Assembly: GCF_001544215.1 (NCBI RefSeq)
Contig: NZ_BCQB01000003.1
Coordinates: 47,261 to 111,260, forward strand
Direction of reading: 5' to 3'
DNA: 64,000 nucleotides
From: Enterococcus durans NBRC 100479 = LMG 10746
GTDB lineage: Bacteria > Bacillota > Bacilli > Lactobacillales > Enterococcaceae
Made by a program: the position numbers and the translations under genes. This document shows positions 19,722-30,263 of this stretch, in pieces (the first letter of the stretch is position 1; each line of letters starts with the position of its first letter). A model generated the notes under the pieces. The model was not told the DNA's origin and did no database searches. It saw only the letters and a program-made list of their open reading frames with translations.

Positions 19722-21077
19722 ATGAAGGAAGTGTTTTTTGTGATATTACTCAGTACTTTCGCTTATTTCTTCAATGAATTCTCCAATATATTATTATTCA
19801 TTTTTTTGATTATCTTATGTACAAAAATCAAACAGAAATCATTTTTCCTTATTTTGCTTTTGGTCAGTTATCCACTTGCACTAGTCTCGATGGAAAACAC
19901 ATTGTTGGCAGAAATTGCTATGACACTCCTTTTTATTGCAGTGAGGGCACGCGCATGGAAAGCATCAAAGGAACTTGAGTTGAATGGATTACTGGGGTAT
20001 TTTATTTCTCTGTCCATTTACTTTATTGTTCCTTTTATGGCATCAAGTTTTGTAAGATTCGTATTAGACCTCCCCTTTAACCGTAATATCAATCATCCTT
20101 TAGTATTTATAGTATTGTCCTTTTTATTAAAATTTGCTGTCTCTTTATTCTCTGTTTGGCTCATTGAAAAAAAAGTCTTAAATAAAATTGTTCTTTTAGA
20201 GGAGAAAAAAATCTATACGATCCAACTGGGCGTCTCATTAGCTATTATCATTGCAGTTGCTGAGATTCTAAAGGAAATGGATATATTAGGTATCGTCAGT
20301 ATAATCATGTTGGGGTTTCTCATTGCCCAATATGCAATCACACTGTTCTTAACTTATATCATTTTAAAAAAGAATACTGAACGTCAAGAATTAAAAAATT
20401 TGAAGGAACAGCTATTGATGATGAATGTATACACCGTTGAAGTAGAGAAAAACTATCAGGAAATGAGAAAATTTCGACATGACTATAACAATCTATTGCT
20501 AGGGTTAAGCACTAGCCCTACTGAAAAAATCGACAAAGGGTATTTGAAAGAAATGATTGATTATTCACATAAGATGATCGATAACAGTGTAATGAGTTTT
20601 TCTGGAATAAGTAATTTAAAAATCGTTCCCATCAAATCATTGATTGTCGCAAAGTTGACTCAAGCTCTACAAGCAAATTTAACTGTGCAATTTGAATGCT
20701 TAAAGTGTATAAATACTATAAATATAGATGTAGTCAAAGCGATAAGGATCATCGGAATCCTGTTAGATAATAGTATCGAAGCTGCTTGTGAATCAGAAGA
20801 AAAAAAACTGAATATCTTATTCATCACTACAGAGGATAGTTTAGAAATAACTATCGAAAACTCTTTTACCGGAAAACTGCCTTCCTTATCCTTAATGAAT
20901 CAAGAAGGATTCAGCAAGAAAGGAAAGAATCGTGGCTTAGGCTTATCCAACATCAAAGAACTACTAAAAAATGACACAAATGCTGAAGTGAATCATTACT
21001 CAACAGACGGATTATTCGTCTCAACATTAACAATCAAAAGGAGTGAATTAGATGACTCTACCAATTATTCTTTGTGA
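19722..21077 (+). CDS. peptide-pheromone sensor histidine kinase (HPK10/ComD-AgrC type)
   Basis: 451 residues. The first about 220 residues are polytopic membrane helices, typical of receptors for secreted peptides, followed by a coiled linker and a GHKL kinase domain. The phospho-acceptor His is in KFRHDYNNLL, the N box is GILLDNSIEAACES and the G box contains RGLGLSNI. There is no conventional HisKA domain, as expected for this class. A TGCTATAAT box lies just upstream of its GGAG RBS, so it probably has its own basal promoter. The stop overlaps the regulator start by 26 nt. A GTG at 19740 is an alternative start. Confidence 0.9.
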   Translation: MKEVFFVILLSTFAYFFNEFSNILLFIFLIILCTKIKQKSFFLILLLVSYPLALVSMENTLLAEIAMTLLFIAVRARAWKASKELELNGLLGYFISLSIYFIVPFMASSFVRFVLDLPFNRNINHPLVFIVLSFLLKFAVSLFSVWLIEKKVLNKIVLLEEKKIYTIQLGVSLAIIIAVAEILKEMDILGIVSIIMLGFLIAQYAITLFLTYIILKKNTERQELKNLKEQLLMMNVYTVEVEKNYQEMRKFRHDYNNLLLGLSTSPTEKIDKGYLKEMIDYSHKMIDNSVMSFSGISNLKIVPIKSLIVAKLTQALQANLTVQFECLKCINTINIDVVKAIRIIGILLDNSIEAACESEEKKLNILFITTEDSLEITIENSFTGKLPSLSLMNQEGFSKKGKNRGLGLSNIKELLKNDTNAEVNHYSTDGLFVSTLTIKRSELDDSTNYSL

Positions 21078-21789
21078 TGATGATATTATGCTGATTACTC
21101 ATTACAAACAGATAATCAAGAATCTCATTATGATCAACGACTATGATATGGAATTAGTGCTAGTAACAACAGATCCTCATGATGTCCTGCTGTATCACCA
21201 TAAAGCAAATTTGACCAATTGTCTCTTCTTTCTAGACATTGATTTAGGGAAAAATTTAACTGGAATAGATGTTGCACAACTACTACGAAAAGAAAACGAG
21301 TTTGCAAAAATCGTTTTTATCACTTCGCATCAAGAGTTGGCTTTAGAAACACTAAGACGGCAAATTGCCCCATTGGATTACATCGTAAAAGACGGCAAAA
21401 CAGAAAAACAGCAAATTGAAAACATCCTAAAAATCTGCAATGAACAAACGGTGATCAATCATAAATCAAATCTGCGTCATGTCTCTTTTGCAATTGGTTC
21501 CAGAAATTTTAAAATCGATTTAGCTTCCATCTACTTTTTAGAAACATCTGTCACTCCACATAAAGTGATTCTCTATGGAGAAAATATGATGTACGAATTT
21601 TATGGGAAGATGAATGAATTAGAAAAAGAATATCCAGAATTATTGCGCGTCCACCGTTCTTTTTTAATCAATACGAATCAAATCAGATCGGTGGATTTCA
21701 AAACACGGAGGATCGTCTTTCCGGAAGAATATACTTGTGACTTTTCCATTTCAAAAACAAAGGTATTAAAAATGAATCTTAAGTCGTAA
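21052..21789 (+). CDS. LytTR response regulator (ComE/BlpR/PlnC type)
   Basis: 245 residues. N-terminal receiver with acidic pocket ILCDDD and phospho-acceptor Asp in LFFLDIDLG, then a C-terminal LytTR DNA-binding domain (YFLETSVTPHKVILYG, LLRVHRSFLINTNQI). RBS AAGGAG is inside the kinase gene. It should be phosphorylated by the adjacent kinase and bind the phased repeats at 17206 and 21894. This gives a closed autoinduction loop if the exported peptide is the signal. Confidence 0.92.
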   Translation: MTLPIILCDDDIMLITHYKQIIKNLIMINDYDMELVLVTTDPHDVLLYHHKANLTNCLFFLDIDLGKNLTGIDVAQLLRKENEFAKIVFITSHQELALETLRRQIAPLDYIVKDGKTEKQQIENILKICNEQTVINHKSNLRHVSFAIGSRNFKIDLASIYFLETSVTPHKVILYGENMMYEFYGKMNELEKEYPELLRVHRSFLINTNQIRSVDFKTRRIVFPEEYTCDFSISKTKVLKMNLKS

Positions 21790-21893
21790 AACCGGTCTAC
21801 TTTTCCAGCCTCCATCATTTTTATTCCTGTATTTTTTGCCGCAACTCTATGCCTTTTCTACTATCCAATAACAGAGAATCTGTATTTAACTAT

Positions 21894-21959
21894 CATTCAG
21901 GATCGATTCTTTTCATTTTAAGACAAATGAATCACTTTCGTCTTCAAATTAGCTATACT
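21894..21959 (+). promoter_or_regulatory. phased LytTR-type repeats and promoter for the double-glycine peptide gene
   Basis: CATTCAGGATCG (21894), CATTTTAAGACA (21914) and CACTTTCGTCTT (21933) are spaced 20 and 19 bp and end just before a TATACT box at 21954. The first copy is nearly identical to CATTCAGGACAA in the exporter promoter. The third, degenerate copy occupies the -35 position, as expected for an activator-dependent promoter. Confidence 0.65.
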
Positions 21960-21988
21960 TTACCTATCATAAGTAGAGGAGTGATTCG

Positions 21989-22144
21989 ATGAGTAAGAAA
22001 CAAGCATTAAGTAAAGAAGAACTAAAAAAAATCAATGGCGGTACACCAGGAACAGGGGATATCGCAACAGGGCCTAAAGGTTCAGGAAAAAAAATGTGGG
22101 AAGCTACTTTAGATTTCCTTGCTGGATTGTTTGACGGTAAATAG
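21989..22144 (+). CDS. double-glycine leader peptide: candidate pheromone or bacteriocin
   Basis: A 51-residue ORF with a perfect RBS (AGAGGAGTG, 7 nt before the ATG). The leader MSKKQALSKEELKKINGG is a canonical double-glycine leader; cleavage after GG gives a 33-residue mature peptide. This has a Gly/Thr-rich start (TPGTGDIATGPKGSG) and a short amphipathic C-terminal half (KKMWEATLDFLAGLFDGK) with no Cys. Preceded by LytTR-like repeats and followed by a terminator. It is the only such leader I see in the cassette, so it may be the inducing signal, the antimicrobial product, or both. I do not recognise it as a named bacteriocin, and no obvious immunity gene follows. Confidence 0.82.
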   Translation: MSKKQALSKEELKKINGGTPGTGDIATGPKGSGKKMWEATLDFLAGLFDGK

Positions 22145-22183
22145 CAACTAAGAAGCGGACACCTTCAAATCAAAGAAACAGAC

Positions 22184-22228
22184 AATACCGACTACCAAAA
22201 GTTATTCTAACTTTTGGTAGTCGGTATT
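22184..22228 (+). terminator. terminator after the double-glycine peptide gene
   Basis: AATACCGACTACCAAAAGTT pairs with AACTTTTGGTAGTCGGTATT around a TATTCT loop; a very stable hairpin, T-rich 3' flank. Confidence 0.93.
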
Positions 22229-22277
22229 TCAGTTTTATTTGGAGTAATCTTGTTGGCATACTGTACTTACGACAAAA

Positions 22278-22320
22278 GGAGGTTGGGACAAAAGTGAGAA
22301 ACACTTCTGTCCCAGCCTCC
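22278..22320 (-). terminator. palindrome of the GGGACAAAA repeat type downstream of metG
   Basis: GGAGGTTGGGACAAAAGTG pairs with CACTTCTGTCCCAGCCTCC (two mismatches). It sits 35 bp beyond the metG stop and probably terminates metG. The same GGGACA core recurs at the ends of the repeats at 14.7 kb. Confidence 0.7.
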
Positions 22321-22355
22321 CATCATCTAGTCAGCTATGCTGAACTTTTTCTTAA

Positions 22356-24380
<2,025 letters not shown>

Positions 24381-24501
24381 TTATCGCATGATGCGAATTC
24401 GTTTCCTTGCTAGTATACCATAAAACAAATAGACTGTTACCATTTTTTCGTTAGCTCGCAACAAATGAAACCCATCTACCGATTTTTTTCATTTGAAAAC
24501 A

Positions 24502-24725
24502 TGCTATAATAAAAAAGGTTTGCAAAGACCCCCTTTTCTATTCAATAAATCATACCTTTACTGAATTTTTGGAAAACATTTGATCATGCGTATCGATTTG
24601 AAGTACGGGGTTCTGATATTAAGCTCTTGGCATGAACACTTAGGAATAACAGCGATCATTGCATGCCCTGACTAGTTGGTTCGCATCCATACTTTTTTAA
24701 GATCGAACATCAAAGGCGTTTTTTA
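24502..24725 (+). ncRNA. candidate structured small RNA of about 210 nt with its own promoter
   Basis: The 463-bp gap between metG and the next gene has no ORF. It starts with an extended -10 box TGCTATAAT (24502-24510). From about 24517 the RNA can fold into a GNRA hairpin (GGUUU-GCAA-AGACC), a second hairpin (AUUCA-A-UAAA / UUUA-C-UGAAU) and a long imperfect rod closed by UUUGAUC/GAUCGAA and AUGCG/CGCAU. It ends at GUUUUUU (24719-24724). Size and rod shape resemble 6S RNA, but I could not match 6S consensus blocks. Folding was done by eye. Confidence 0.45.
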
Positions 24726-24828
24726 CTTATGTCATATTTTCTCGTAAAAATCCCTACACCTTTTACACTATTTATTACCATTCATATCATTTAGATAAAC
24801 TATTTGACCAAGAGAGGTTGGAATCATA

Positions 24829-25107
24829 ATGAAAAAAAAGCATCTTTATTTCACTATCAGTATCGCACTTCTTTCACTTGTGCATTTACTGTTCAGCTAT
24901 TTTTATGTACGCATGTATGGCTATTTTAATCTCCACGGAAATTTGAATAGTTTTGTGTTGGTTTCTCAAATACTCCGTTTTGTCTTGGATGCCTATATCA
25001 TCGTTTGTGGTTTTTTTGCCATCCGAGAAGAAAAACAAAAAATATTGCCTTTTTACTTACTGTTCTTTCTATTTAATTTGATTCTGCCATTTTTATTTCA
25101 TGTGTAA
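24829..25107 (+). CDS. small membrane protein of unknown function
   Basis: 92 residues with three hydrophobic segments and few charges apart from an REEKQKI loop. RBS GAGAGGTTGG precedes the ATG by 7 nt. I do not recognise the family. It lies alone between the structured-RNA candidate and the Nudix gene, with about 100 bp on its 3' side, so co-transcription with the latter is possible. Confidence 0.65.
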   Translation: MKKKHLYFTISIALLSLVHLLFSYFYVRMYGYFNLHGNLNSFVLVSQILRFVLDAYIIVCGFFAIREEKQKILPFYLLFFLFNLILPFLFHV

Positions 25108-25208
25108 CTAAACAGCTATTTTTCCATAGGAAATCTTTGGTTTTCTGATAGAGTCTGCTACAATGAAGTAAAAAGGACCCTGCAATCGAGCTAGAAGGAG
25201 GACATATA

Positions 25209-26030
25209 ATGAAACAGTTTGCTTCTAAAGAAGAAGAAAAACAATATTATGAACATGAAGCAAGTGAAGCTGATTTTCTTGCTTGGTATCAAAAGCAAGA
25301 ACGGCCAGAGTATGATAAGCCTTCTTTGACTGTCGATATCGTCTTAATGTGCTATAACAAAGAAGAAGATCAACTAAAAATCTTGCTCATTCAAAGAAAA
25401 GGACATCCTTATCGCAATTCATGGGCACTACCTGGTGGATTCGTACAAAAAAATGAGTCTACAGGAGAAAGTGTACTACGAGAAACCAAAGAAGAAACTG
25501 GCGTAGTGATCTCCCAAGAAAACATCGAACAACTCCATACGTTCAGTACACCTAATCGCGATCCGCGTGGTTGGGTCGTAACTGTTAGCTATTTAGCATT
25601 TATTGGGGAAGAGCCTTTGATTGCTGGAGATGATGCAGAGGAAGTCCAATGGTTCACATTGGAACGTCAAGGAAACAAGATCCATCTAGCCAGTGATGAT
25701 GTCGCTATTTCTTTGGATTTACTGACCGGTGAGTCCTCTGGTAAAGACACATTGGCATTTGACCATAGCGAGATCATCCTCAAAGCCTTTAATCGTGTGG
25801 TAAATAAAATGGAGCACGAACCCCAAGTACTCCAAGTTTTAGGAAAAGATTTTACGATTACTGAAGCGAGAAAAGTTTTTGCAAAATTCTTAGGCATCGA
25901 TTTCAAAATGATCGACCATTCTAATTTTAAAAAAGCAATGCTTCAATATTTCGATGAGATCGGTGAACGCCCCGTTGGTATTGGCCGCCCATCCAAAATC
26001 TACCAGTTAAAGCCAGGGAATGACGAGTAA
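25209..26030 (+). CDS. Nudix-domain protein with C-terminal winged helix (NrtR-like)
   Basis: 273 residues. The Nudix box is complete: GGFVQKNESTGESVLRET followed by KEETGV, matching Gx5Ex7REUxEExGU. The C-terminal about 75 residues (TITEARKVFAKFLGIDF to GRPSKIYQL) look like the winged helix of NrtR-type regulators, which sense ADP-ribose or related nucleotides and repress NAD-biosynthesis genes. An intact Nudix box leaves hydrolase activity possible. It may therefore be an enzyme, a regulator, or both. RBS AAGGAGGACATATA. A bidirectional terminator follows. Confidence 0.82.
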   Translation: MKQFASKEEEKQYYEHEASEADFLAWYQKQERPEYDKPSLTVDIVLMCYNKEEDQLKILLIQRKGHPYRNSWALPGGFVQKNESTGESVLRETKEETGVVISQENIEQLHTFSTPNRDPRGWVVTVSYLAFIGEEPLIAGDDAEEVQWFTLERQGNKIHLASDDVAISLDLLTGESSGKDTLAFDHSEIILKAFNRVVNKMEHEPQVLQVLGKDFTITEARKVFAKFLGIDFKMIDHSNFKKAMLQYFDEIGERPVGIGRPSKIYQLKPGNDE

Positions 26031-26088
26031 ATCAAAAAGCAGAAAGAACAAAAGACTCACTTTTGTTCTTTCTGCTTTTTGATTTATC
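26031..26088. terminator. bidirectional terminator between the Nudix gene and tldR
   Basis: ATCAAAAAGCAGAAAGAACA pairs with TGTTCTTTCTGCTTTTTGAT; a near-perfect stem of over 20 bp with A/T flanks on both sides. It would also end the transcript that carries the TldR guide RNA. Confidence 0.93.
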
Positions 26089-26137
26089 ATAATTAGTGAG
26101 CTTTTCTTTAAAGAAAATTCCTAGAAACAAAAACAAG

Positions 26138-26260
26138 TTATGTTTTTTATTAGCAAGGCGATCCCTGGCACCCCTACCAGTTCGATTATTCAAAAATCAC
26201 TTGTTTCCCGATTTTTTCTAACTCCATACTTTTTTTGTCAGGTGGTTCATTCAATTGCTC
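26138..26260 (-). ncRNA. candidate guide RNA (omega-RNA-like) at the 3' end of tldR
   Basis: TnpB-type guide RNAs are made from the 3' end of the tnpB mRNA, with the scaffold overlapping the ORF and the guide just beyond. Here the minus strand past the stop codon shows a hairpin CTGGTA-GGGG-TGCCAG (26180-26165), then GGATCGCC and an A-rich stretch TTGCTAATAAAAAACATAAC. By analogy the hairpin is the last scaffold stem and the guide starts near 26158-26150. The limits given are approximate and the guide start is not resolved. Confidence 0.45.
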
Positions 26261-27193
26261 GTTCACATTGATAAAAAGCAATGTTTTATTGTACCACTGC
26301 GCTTTATATCGCAATTTTGTAATCAATTTATACCAATCTTGTAACTGAAAATCAGCTGAAGAAAGTTCAGATGGAACAGCTTCAACAAATAAGTAATCAT
26401 AATTGCGGATCAAATTACCAGATACTCTTTCCAAGTAATCTTCTTTTTGTAATTTTTGTTTCTGATAAAGATCCATTACTTTTCTCTTTTGTTTCTGATA
26501 ATTTCTAGCATTTTCTAAGCGAGCTTTTCTTTTTTGAGCTGCTTTACTTTTAATCACCAGTTTTCTCTTGGCAACCTTCATCTTATCTCTCGTTTGCCTG
26601 AATAATGGCATTTGTACTTCAACTGGTGATGAAGTTTCCACCAATTTCTGTGGATCATACGCTACCCCTAGCCATCGATTAGTAGTTGGCACTCCAGCGA
26701 TTTGTACTTCACAAAGTAAAGAAACATAGAAACTTTCATTATACCGTGCTGAAATCGTCGCTGACCGTATAACACCTTCGACTGGACGATGTAATCTCAC
26801 TTGGATCAGCTCTTTTTGTTTCGGCAGTTTCAAGTACTTATCTTCCAAATAAATCGTTCCTTTTTGATTATTTGTTGTATAAGACTGCCACATACTTTTT
26901 TTGTTCTTCAGTTTAGGGAAACTAGCACGCCCCTTGAAATAATTGCGAAAAGCGCGATCTAAATTTAATTGGGCATTTGCTAATGCTAAGCTATCTGCTG
27001 ATTTTAAAAATGCGTATTTTTTTTTTAATGTTGCAGGTGTCATCGAATAATCGATGGCACCTTTTCTCGCATAACTTTCCTGTCGTGATTTTAGCAAATG
27101 GTTATACGTAAAACGCACACAACCAAAATTTTGGATGAACCATTCTTTTTGTGAAGCAGTCGGGTAAATTCGGAATTTAAAGGCTTTTAGCAT
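26186..27193 (-). CDS. tldR: TldR: nuclease-dead TnpB homologue at the end of the opp operon (probable RNA-guided repressor)
   Basis: 335 residues, homologous to TnpB of IS200/IS605 elements: FKFRIYPTASQKEWFIQNFG, CVRFTYNHLL and NARNYQKQKRKV align with the intact TnpB at 58768-59886. The nuclease is dead: the RuvC-I GLDLG motif is GVAYD (Asp lost), RuvC-II IED is VEA (Glu kept), and the protein ends before the zinc finger and the RuvC-III Asp. No tnpA or transposon end is visible. RBS TAGGAGG overlaps the oppF stop; the ATG is 13 nt beyond oppF. Such TnpB-like nuclease-dead repressors (TldR) next to oppF have been reported in Enterococcus (from memory, 2024 work on TldRs). Function here is inferred from that. 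Confidence 0.85.
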   Translation of the reverse strand: MLKAFKFRIYPTASQKEWFIQNFGCVRFTYNHLLKSRQESYARKGAIDYSMTPATLKKKYAFLKSADSLALANAQLNLDRAFRNYFKGRASFPKLKNKKSMWQSYTTNNQKGTIYLEDKYLKLPKQKELIQVRLHRPVEGVIRSATISARYNESFYVSLLCEVQIAGVPTTNRWLGVAYDPQKLVETSSPVEVQMPLFRQTRDKMKVAKRKLVIKSKAAQKRKARLENARNYQKQKRKVMDLYQKQKLQKEDYLERVSGNLIRNYDYLFVEAVPSELSSADFQLQDWYKLITKLRYKAQWYNKTLLFINVNEQLNEPPDKKSMELEKIGKQVIFE

Positions 27194-27206
27194 AAGCACT
27201 TACCTC

Positions 27207-28160
27207 CTAATTTGTGACAAGTAAGGCTTCCTTTTGCCGTTTTAATTTTTTTGAATAATAAGGTACTTCTTGTTCCGTAGCATAGACAAAATGTTCAGGA
27301 GCGATCTCTCTTAATGCTCGCACTTGTCCATCATCTGGCTCCGGTTGATATTTGATTCGTTTGCGTTGTCTTTCATGATCAGGATCTGGTAATGGAATGG
27401 CAGATAGCAGACTTTCTGTATAAGGATGCACGCCATGGTTATAGATTTCATCACTAGTTCCCATTTCCAATAAACGTCCATTGTGCATCACGCCGATCCG
27501 ATCGCTGATATGTTTTACCATAGACAAATCATGGGCGATGAACAAATATGTTAATTGGTGCTGTTTTTGCAGATCTTGTAAAAGGTTGACTACTTGCGCC
27601 TGGATCGAAACATCTAATGCTGAGATAGGTTCATCACAAATAATAAAGCGTGGTTCGATCGCCAAAGCTCGTGCAATCCCGATCCGCTGACGTTGACCAC
27701 CTGAAAATTCATGTGGGTAACGGGTACCATGTGTAGGGTTCAGTCCGACGGTTTTTAGCAATTCATCGACTTTTTTTGAACGTTCTTCTGGTGTTTTAGC
27801 TAAACCATTGACATCGATTCCTTCTGCAATGATATCTCGAACTTTCATTCGCGGATTCAAAGAAGCATACGGATCTTGGAAAATCATTTGGACTTCATGA
27901 CGAAACAGGCTCATTTCTTTTTTGCCCTTGATTTTCGTGACATCTTTCCCGTCAAATAAAACTTCGCCACCTGTTGGTTCATTCAAGCGAATGATCGTGC
28001 GACCCGTTGTAGATTTACCGCTCCCAGATTCCCCTACTAATCCAAAGGTTTCTCCTTCATAGATATGAAAACTGATATCGTTTACTGCATGCACTTCATT
28101 TTTCTTGCCAATGTTGAAGTACTGTTTTAATCCTTTAACTTCGAGCAGTTTCTTTTGCAT
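27207..28160 (-). CDS. oppF: oligopeptide ABC transporter ATPase OppF
   Basis: 317 residues. Walker [13 protein letters not shown]-loop [14 protein letters not shown], signature FSGGQRQR, Walker [13 protein letters not shown], and the C-terminal [16 protein letters not shown] motif of Opp/Dpp ATPases. Pairs with OppD to power peptide import. The ATG at 28160 has AAGGAGG nine nt upstream and lies within the 3' end of oppD. Directly followed by tldR on the same transcript. Confidence 0.95.
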   Translation of the reverse strand: MQKKLLEVKGLKQYFNIGKKNEVHAVNDISFHIYEGETFGLVGESGSGKSTTGRTIIRLNEPTGGEVLFDGKDVTKIKGKKEMSLFRHEVQMIFQDPYASLNPRMKVRDIIAEGIDVNGLAKTPEERSKKVDELLKTVGLNPTHGTRYPHEFSGGQRQRIGIARALAIEPRFIICDEPISALDVSIQAQVVNLLQDLQKQHQLTYLFIAHDLSMVKHISDRIGVMHNGRLLEMGTSDEIYNHGVHPYTESLLSAIPLPDPDHERQRKRIKYQPEPDDGQVRALREIAPEHFVYATEQEVPYYSKKLKRQKEALLVTN

Positions 28161-29214
28161 CAATCATTCCTCCTTGGCTTGCTTGTTTTTTTTCTTTAAA
28201 AATAGCCCAGCGTCGTTTGATTTCTTCAGGTGGATTCACTTTAGGCGCTTGAGGAGCTAACAGCCAAGTCGCTGCTTTGTGCGTTTTTGATAATTCAAAA
28301 AATGGTGGCTCTTGTTCTGCATCGATTTTTAATGCATATTCATTCCGAGGATAGAAAGCATCCCCTTTTGGTGGATTCAATAAATCCGGTGGTGAACCTG
28401 GAATAGCATATAAGCGATCATTTGCACTATCCAAAGTTGGCATAGAACCCAATAACCCCCATGTATAAGGGTGTTGAGGATTATAAAAAATTTCTTCTGA
28501 GGTACCTACTTCGATGATCTTCCCACCATACATCACGGCTACACGGTCAGCGACATTTGCTACGACACCTAGATCGTGGGTGATGAAAATGATCGATGTA
28601 TCGATTTTTGTTTGGATCTCTTTTAGAAGTTCGATGATCTGTGCTTGGATTGTTACATCTAGTGCAGTAGTTGGTTCGTCAGCAATCAGGATCTGTGGAT
28701 AACAAATCAAAGCGATCGCAATAACAATCCGTTGACGTTGACCACCAGAGAATTGATGCGGATAGCTATTGATCCGTTTTTCTGCTTCAGGAATACCAAC
28801 TAATTTTAGTAAGTCTAATGCAGCTTTTTTCCCCTCTTTTTTCGAGACCTTGTTATGCTTACGTAAAGATTCAGCAACTTGTTTGCCAATCGTCATTGTA
28901 GGATCAAGAGAAGTCATTGGATCTTGGAAAATCATCGCAATTTCTTTCCCACGAATCTTTTGCATTTCTTTTTCTGTTTTGCCAACGATATTTTCGCCTT
29001 TGAATAAGATTTCTCCAGAGTCGATATTTGCGTTGCTTGATAATAATCGCATGATACTTCTAGTCGTGACTGACTTTCCGCTTCCGGATTCGCCTACGAT
29101 CGCCAATGTTTCGCCTTTATTCAAATGAAAATTGACGCCACGGATTGCTTGGACTTTTCCAGCATACGTATCAAATGAGATTTCTAAATTTTTTACTTCT
29201 AGAATTTTCGTCAT
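28135..29214 (-). CDS. oppD: oligopeptide ABC transporter ATPase OppD
   Basis: 359 residues. Walker [12 protein letters not shown], signature FSGGQRQR, Walker [13 protein letters not shown], and the C-terminal [14 protein letters not shown] and [17 protein letters not shown] region diagnostic of OppD/DppD. An ATG at 29214 is taken rather than a GTG at 29223. Overlaps oppF; starts 5 nt after oppC. Confidence 0.94.
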   Translation of the reverse strand: MTKILEVKNLEISFDTYAGKVQAIRGVNFHLNKGETLAIVGESGSGKSVTTRSIMRLLSSNANIDSGEILFKGENIVGKTEKEMQKIRGKEIAMIFQDPMTSLDPTMTIGKQVAESLRKHNKVSKKEGKKAALDLLKLVGIPEAEKRINSYPHQFSGGQRQRIVIAIALICYPQILIADEPTTALDVTIQAQIIELLKEIQTKIDTSIIFITHDLGVVANVADRVAVMYGGKIIEVGTSEEIFYNPQHPYTWGLLGSMPTLDSANDRLYAIPGSPPDLLNPPKGDAFYPRNEYALKIDAEQEPPFFELSKTHKAATWLLAPQAPKVNPPEEIKRRWAIFKEKKQASQGGMIDAKETARS

Positions 29215-29219
29215 ATTAC

Positions 29220-30263
29220 TCACTCTTTCATTTTAGGATCAAAGGCATCACGTAAGCCATCAGCTAGTAAGTTAAAGGCAATCATGATAACCGATAGGGT
29301 TGCCGCAGGAATCCATAGCAGATATGGTAGATACAAGAATGTCTTGTAGCCATCGCTAAGCATTGTTCCTAAAGAGGCAGATGGTGGTGTTAACCCTAAT
29401 CCGATGAAACTCAAGAAAGCTTCAAAGAAAATAGCGGATGGAATACTGAACATCATTTGGATGATGATCACACTTGAGATATTAGGTAAGATATGTTTAA
29501 AAGCAATTTTCAACTTAGACTCGCCTAATGTCATGCCAGCTAGTACATATTCTTGGTCTTTTAATTTCATCGTTTGCGCACGAACGATCCGTGCCATCGG
29601 AATCCAGTTAGTGATTGCCATTGCTGCTACGATGGAGAAAATACCTGGTTCAAACACCACGAGCATCAAAATCATCACAACTAAATTAGGAATACCTGAA
29701 AGGATTTCTAAGAAACGTTGCATTGCATTGTCCACGCGGCCACCTAATAGTCCTGAGATTAAACCATAAGCCACTCCAATAGTCACATCTAAAATTGCTG
29801 CAATAAATGCAATCAATAAAGAAATACGTGTGCCCATGAATAAACGGCTCAATACATCACGACCTAAACCGTCTGTTCCTAAGAAGAAATTCGTATTTGC
29901 CGGAACATTTGCTTGTGCATATTTATCAACTAATTCGCCACCTACCATGGCTTTTCCGTTCAACCCATTGATATCGATCCCTGGGATACGTGGAGGCAAG
30001 TTGATATATTCCACATTTTGTGCAGTTGGATCATGGGGAGAAACAAAAATCGTTACGATCGATATCAAGATGATGATTGCTAATACAATCATTGAAACGA
30101 CTGCCGCTTTATTTTTTTTCAAACGACGCCAAGAATCTTGAATGAAGTTCAATGAAGGTGTGGTGATTTGCTCACGTTCTTCTTCAGTATTTTTTTGTAA
30201 CGGTAGAAACTCATCTGCAGGAATGTCAGCAATTGTTTCATACTTTTTGGGTATCATTTCCAT
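29220..30263 (-). CDS. oppC: oligopeptide ABC transporter permease OppC
   Basis: 347 residues, with a longer cytoplasmic N-terminus (MEMIPKKYETIADIPADEFL...) before the first membrane helix, as in Gram-positive OppC. Contains the permease signature region MTLGESKLKIAFKHILPNIS. Start codon directly abuts the oppB stop (TAAATG), showing translational coupling. Confidence 0.93.
   Translation of the reverse strand: MEMIPKKYETIADIPADEFLPLQKNTEEEREQITTPSLNFIQDSWRRLKKNKAAVVSMIVLAIIILISIVTIFVSPHDPTAQNVEYINLPPRIPGIDINGLNGKAMVGGELVDKYAQANVPANTNFFLGTDGLGRDVLSRLFMGTRISLLIAFIAAILDVTIGVAYGLISGLLGGRVDNAMQRFLEILSGIPNLVVMILMLVVFEPGIFSIVAAMAITNWIPMARIVRAQTMKLKDQEYVLAGMTLGESKLKIAFKHILPNISSVIIIQMMFSIPSAIFFEAFLSFIGLGLTPPSASLGTMLSDGYKTFLYLPYLLWIPAATLSVIMIAFNLLADGLRDAFDPKMKE

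Noticed and set aside
24502..24725. T-box or SAM riboswitch for metG in the upstream gap
   Set aside because: The structured segment is on the opposite strand from metG and lacks T-box or SAM-box consensus blocks.
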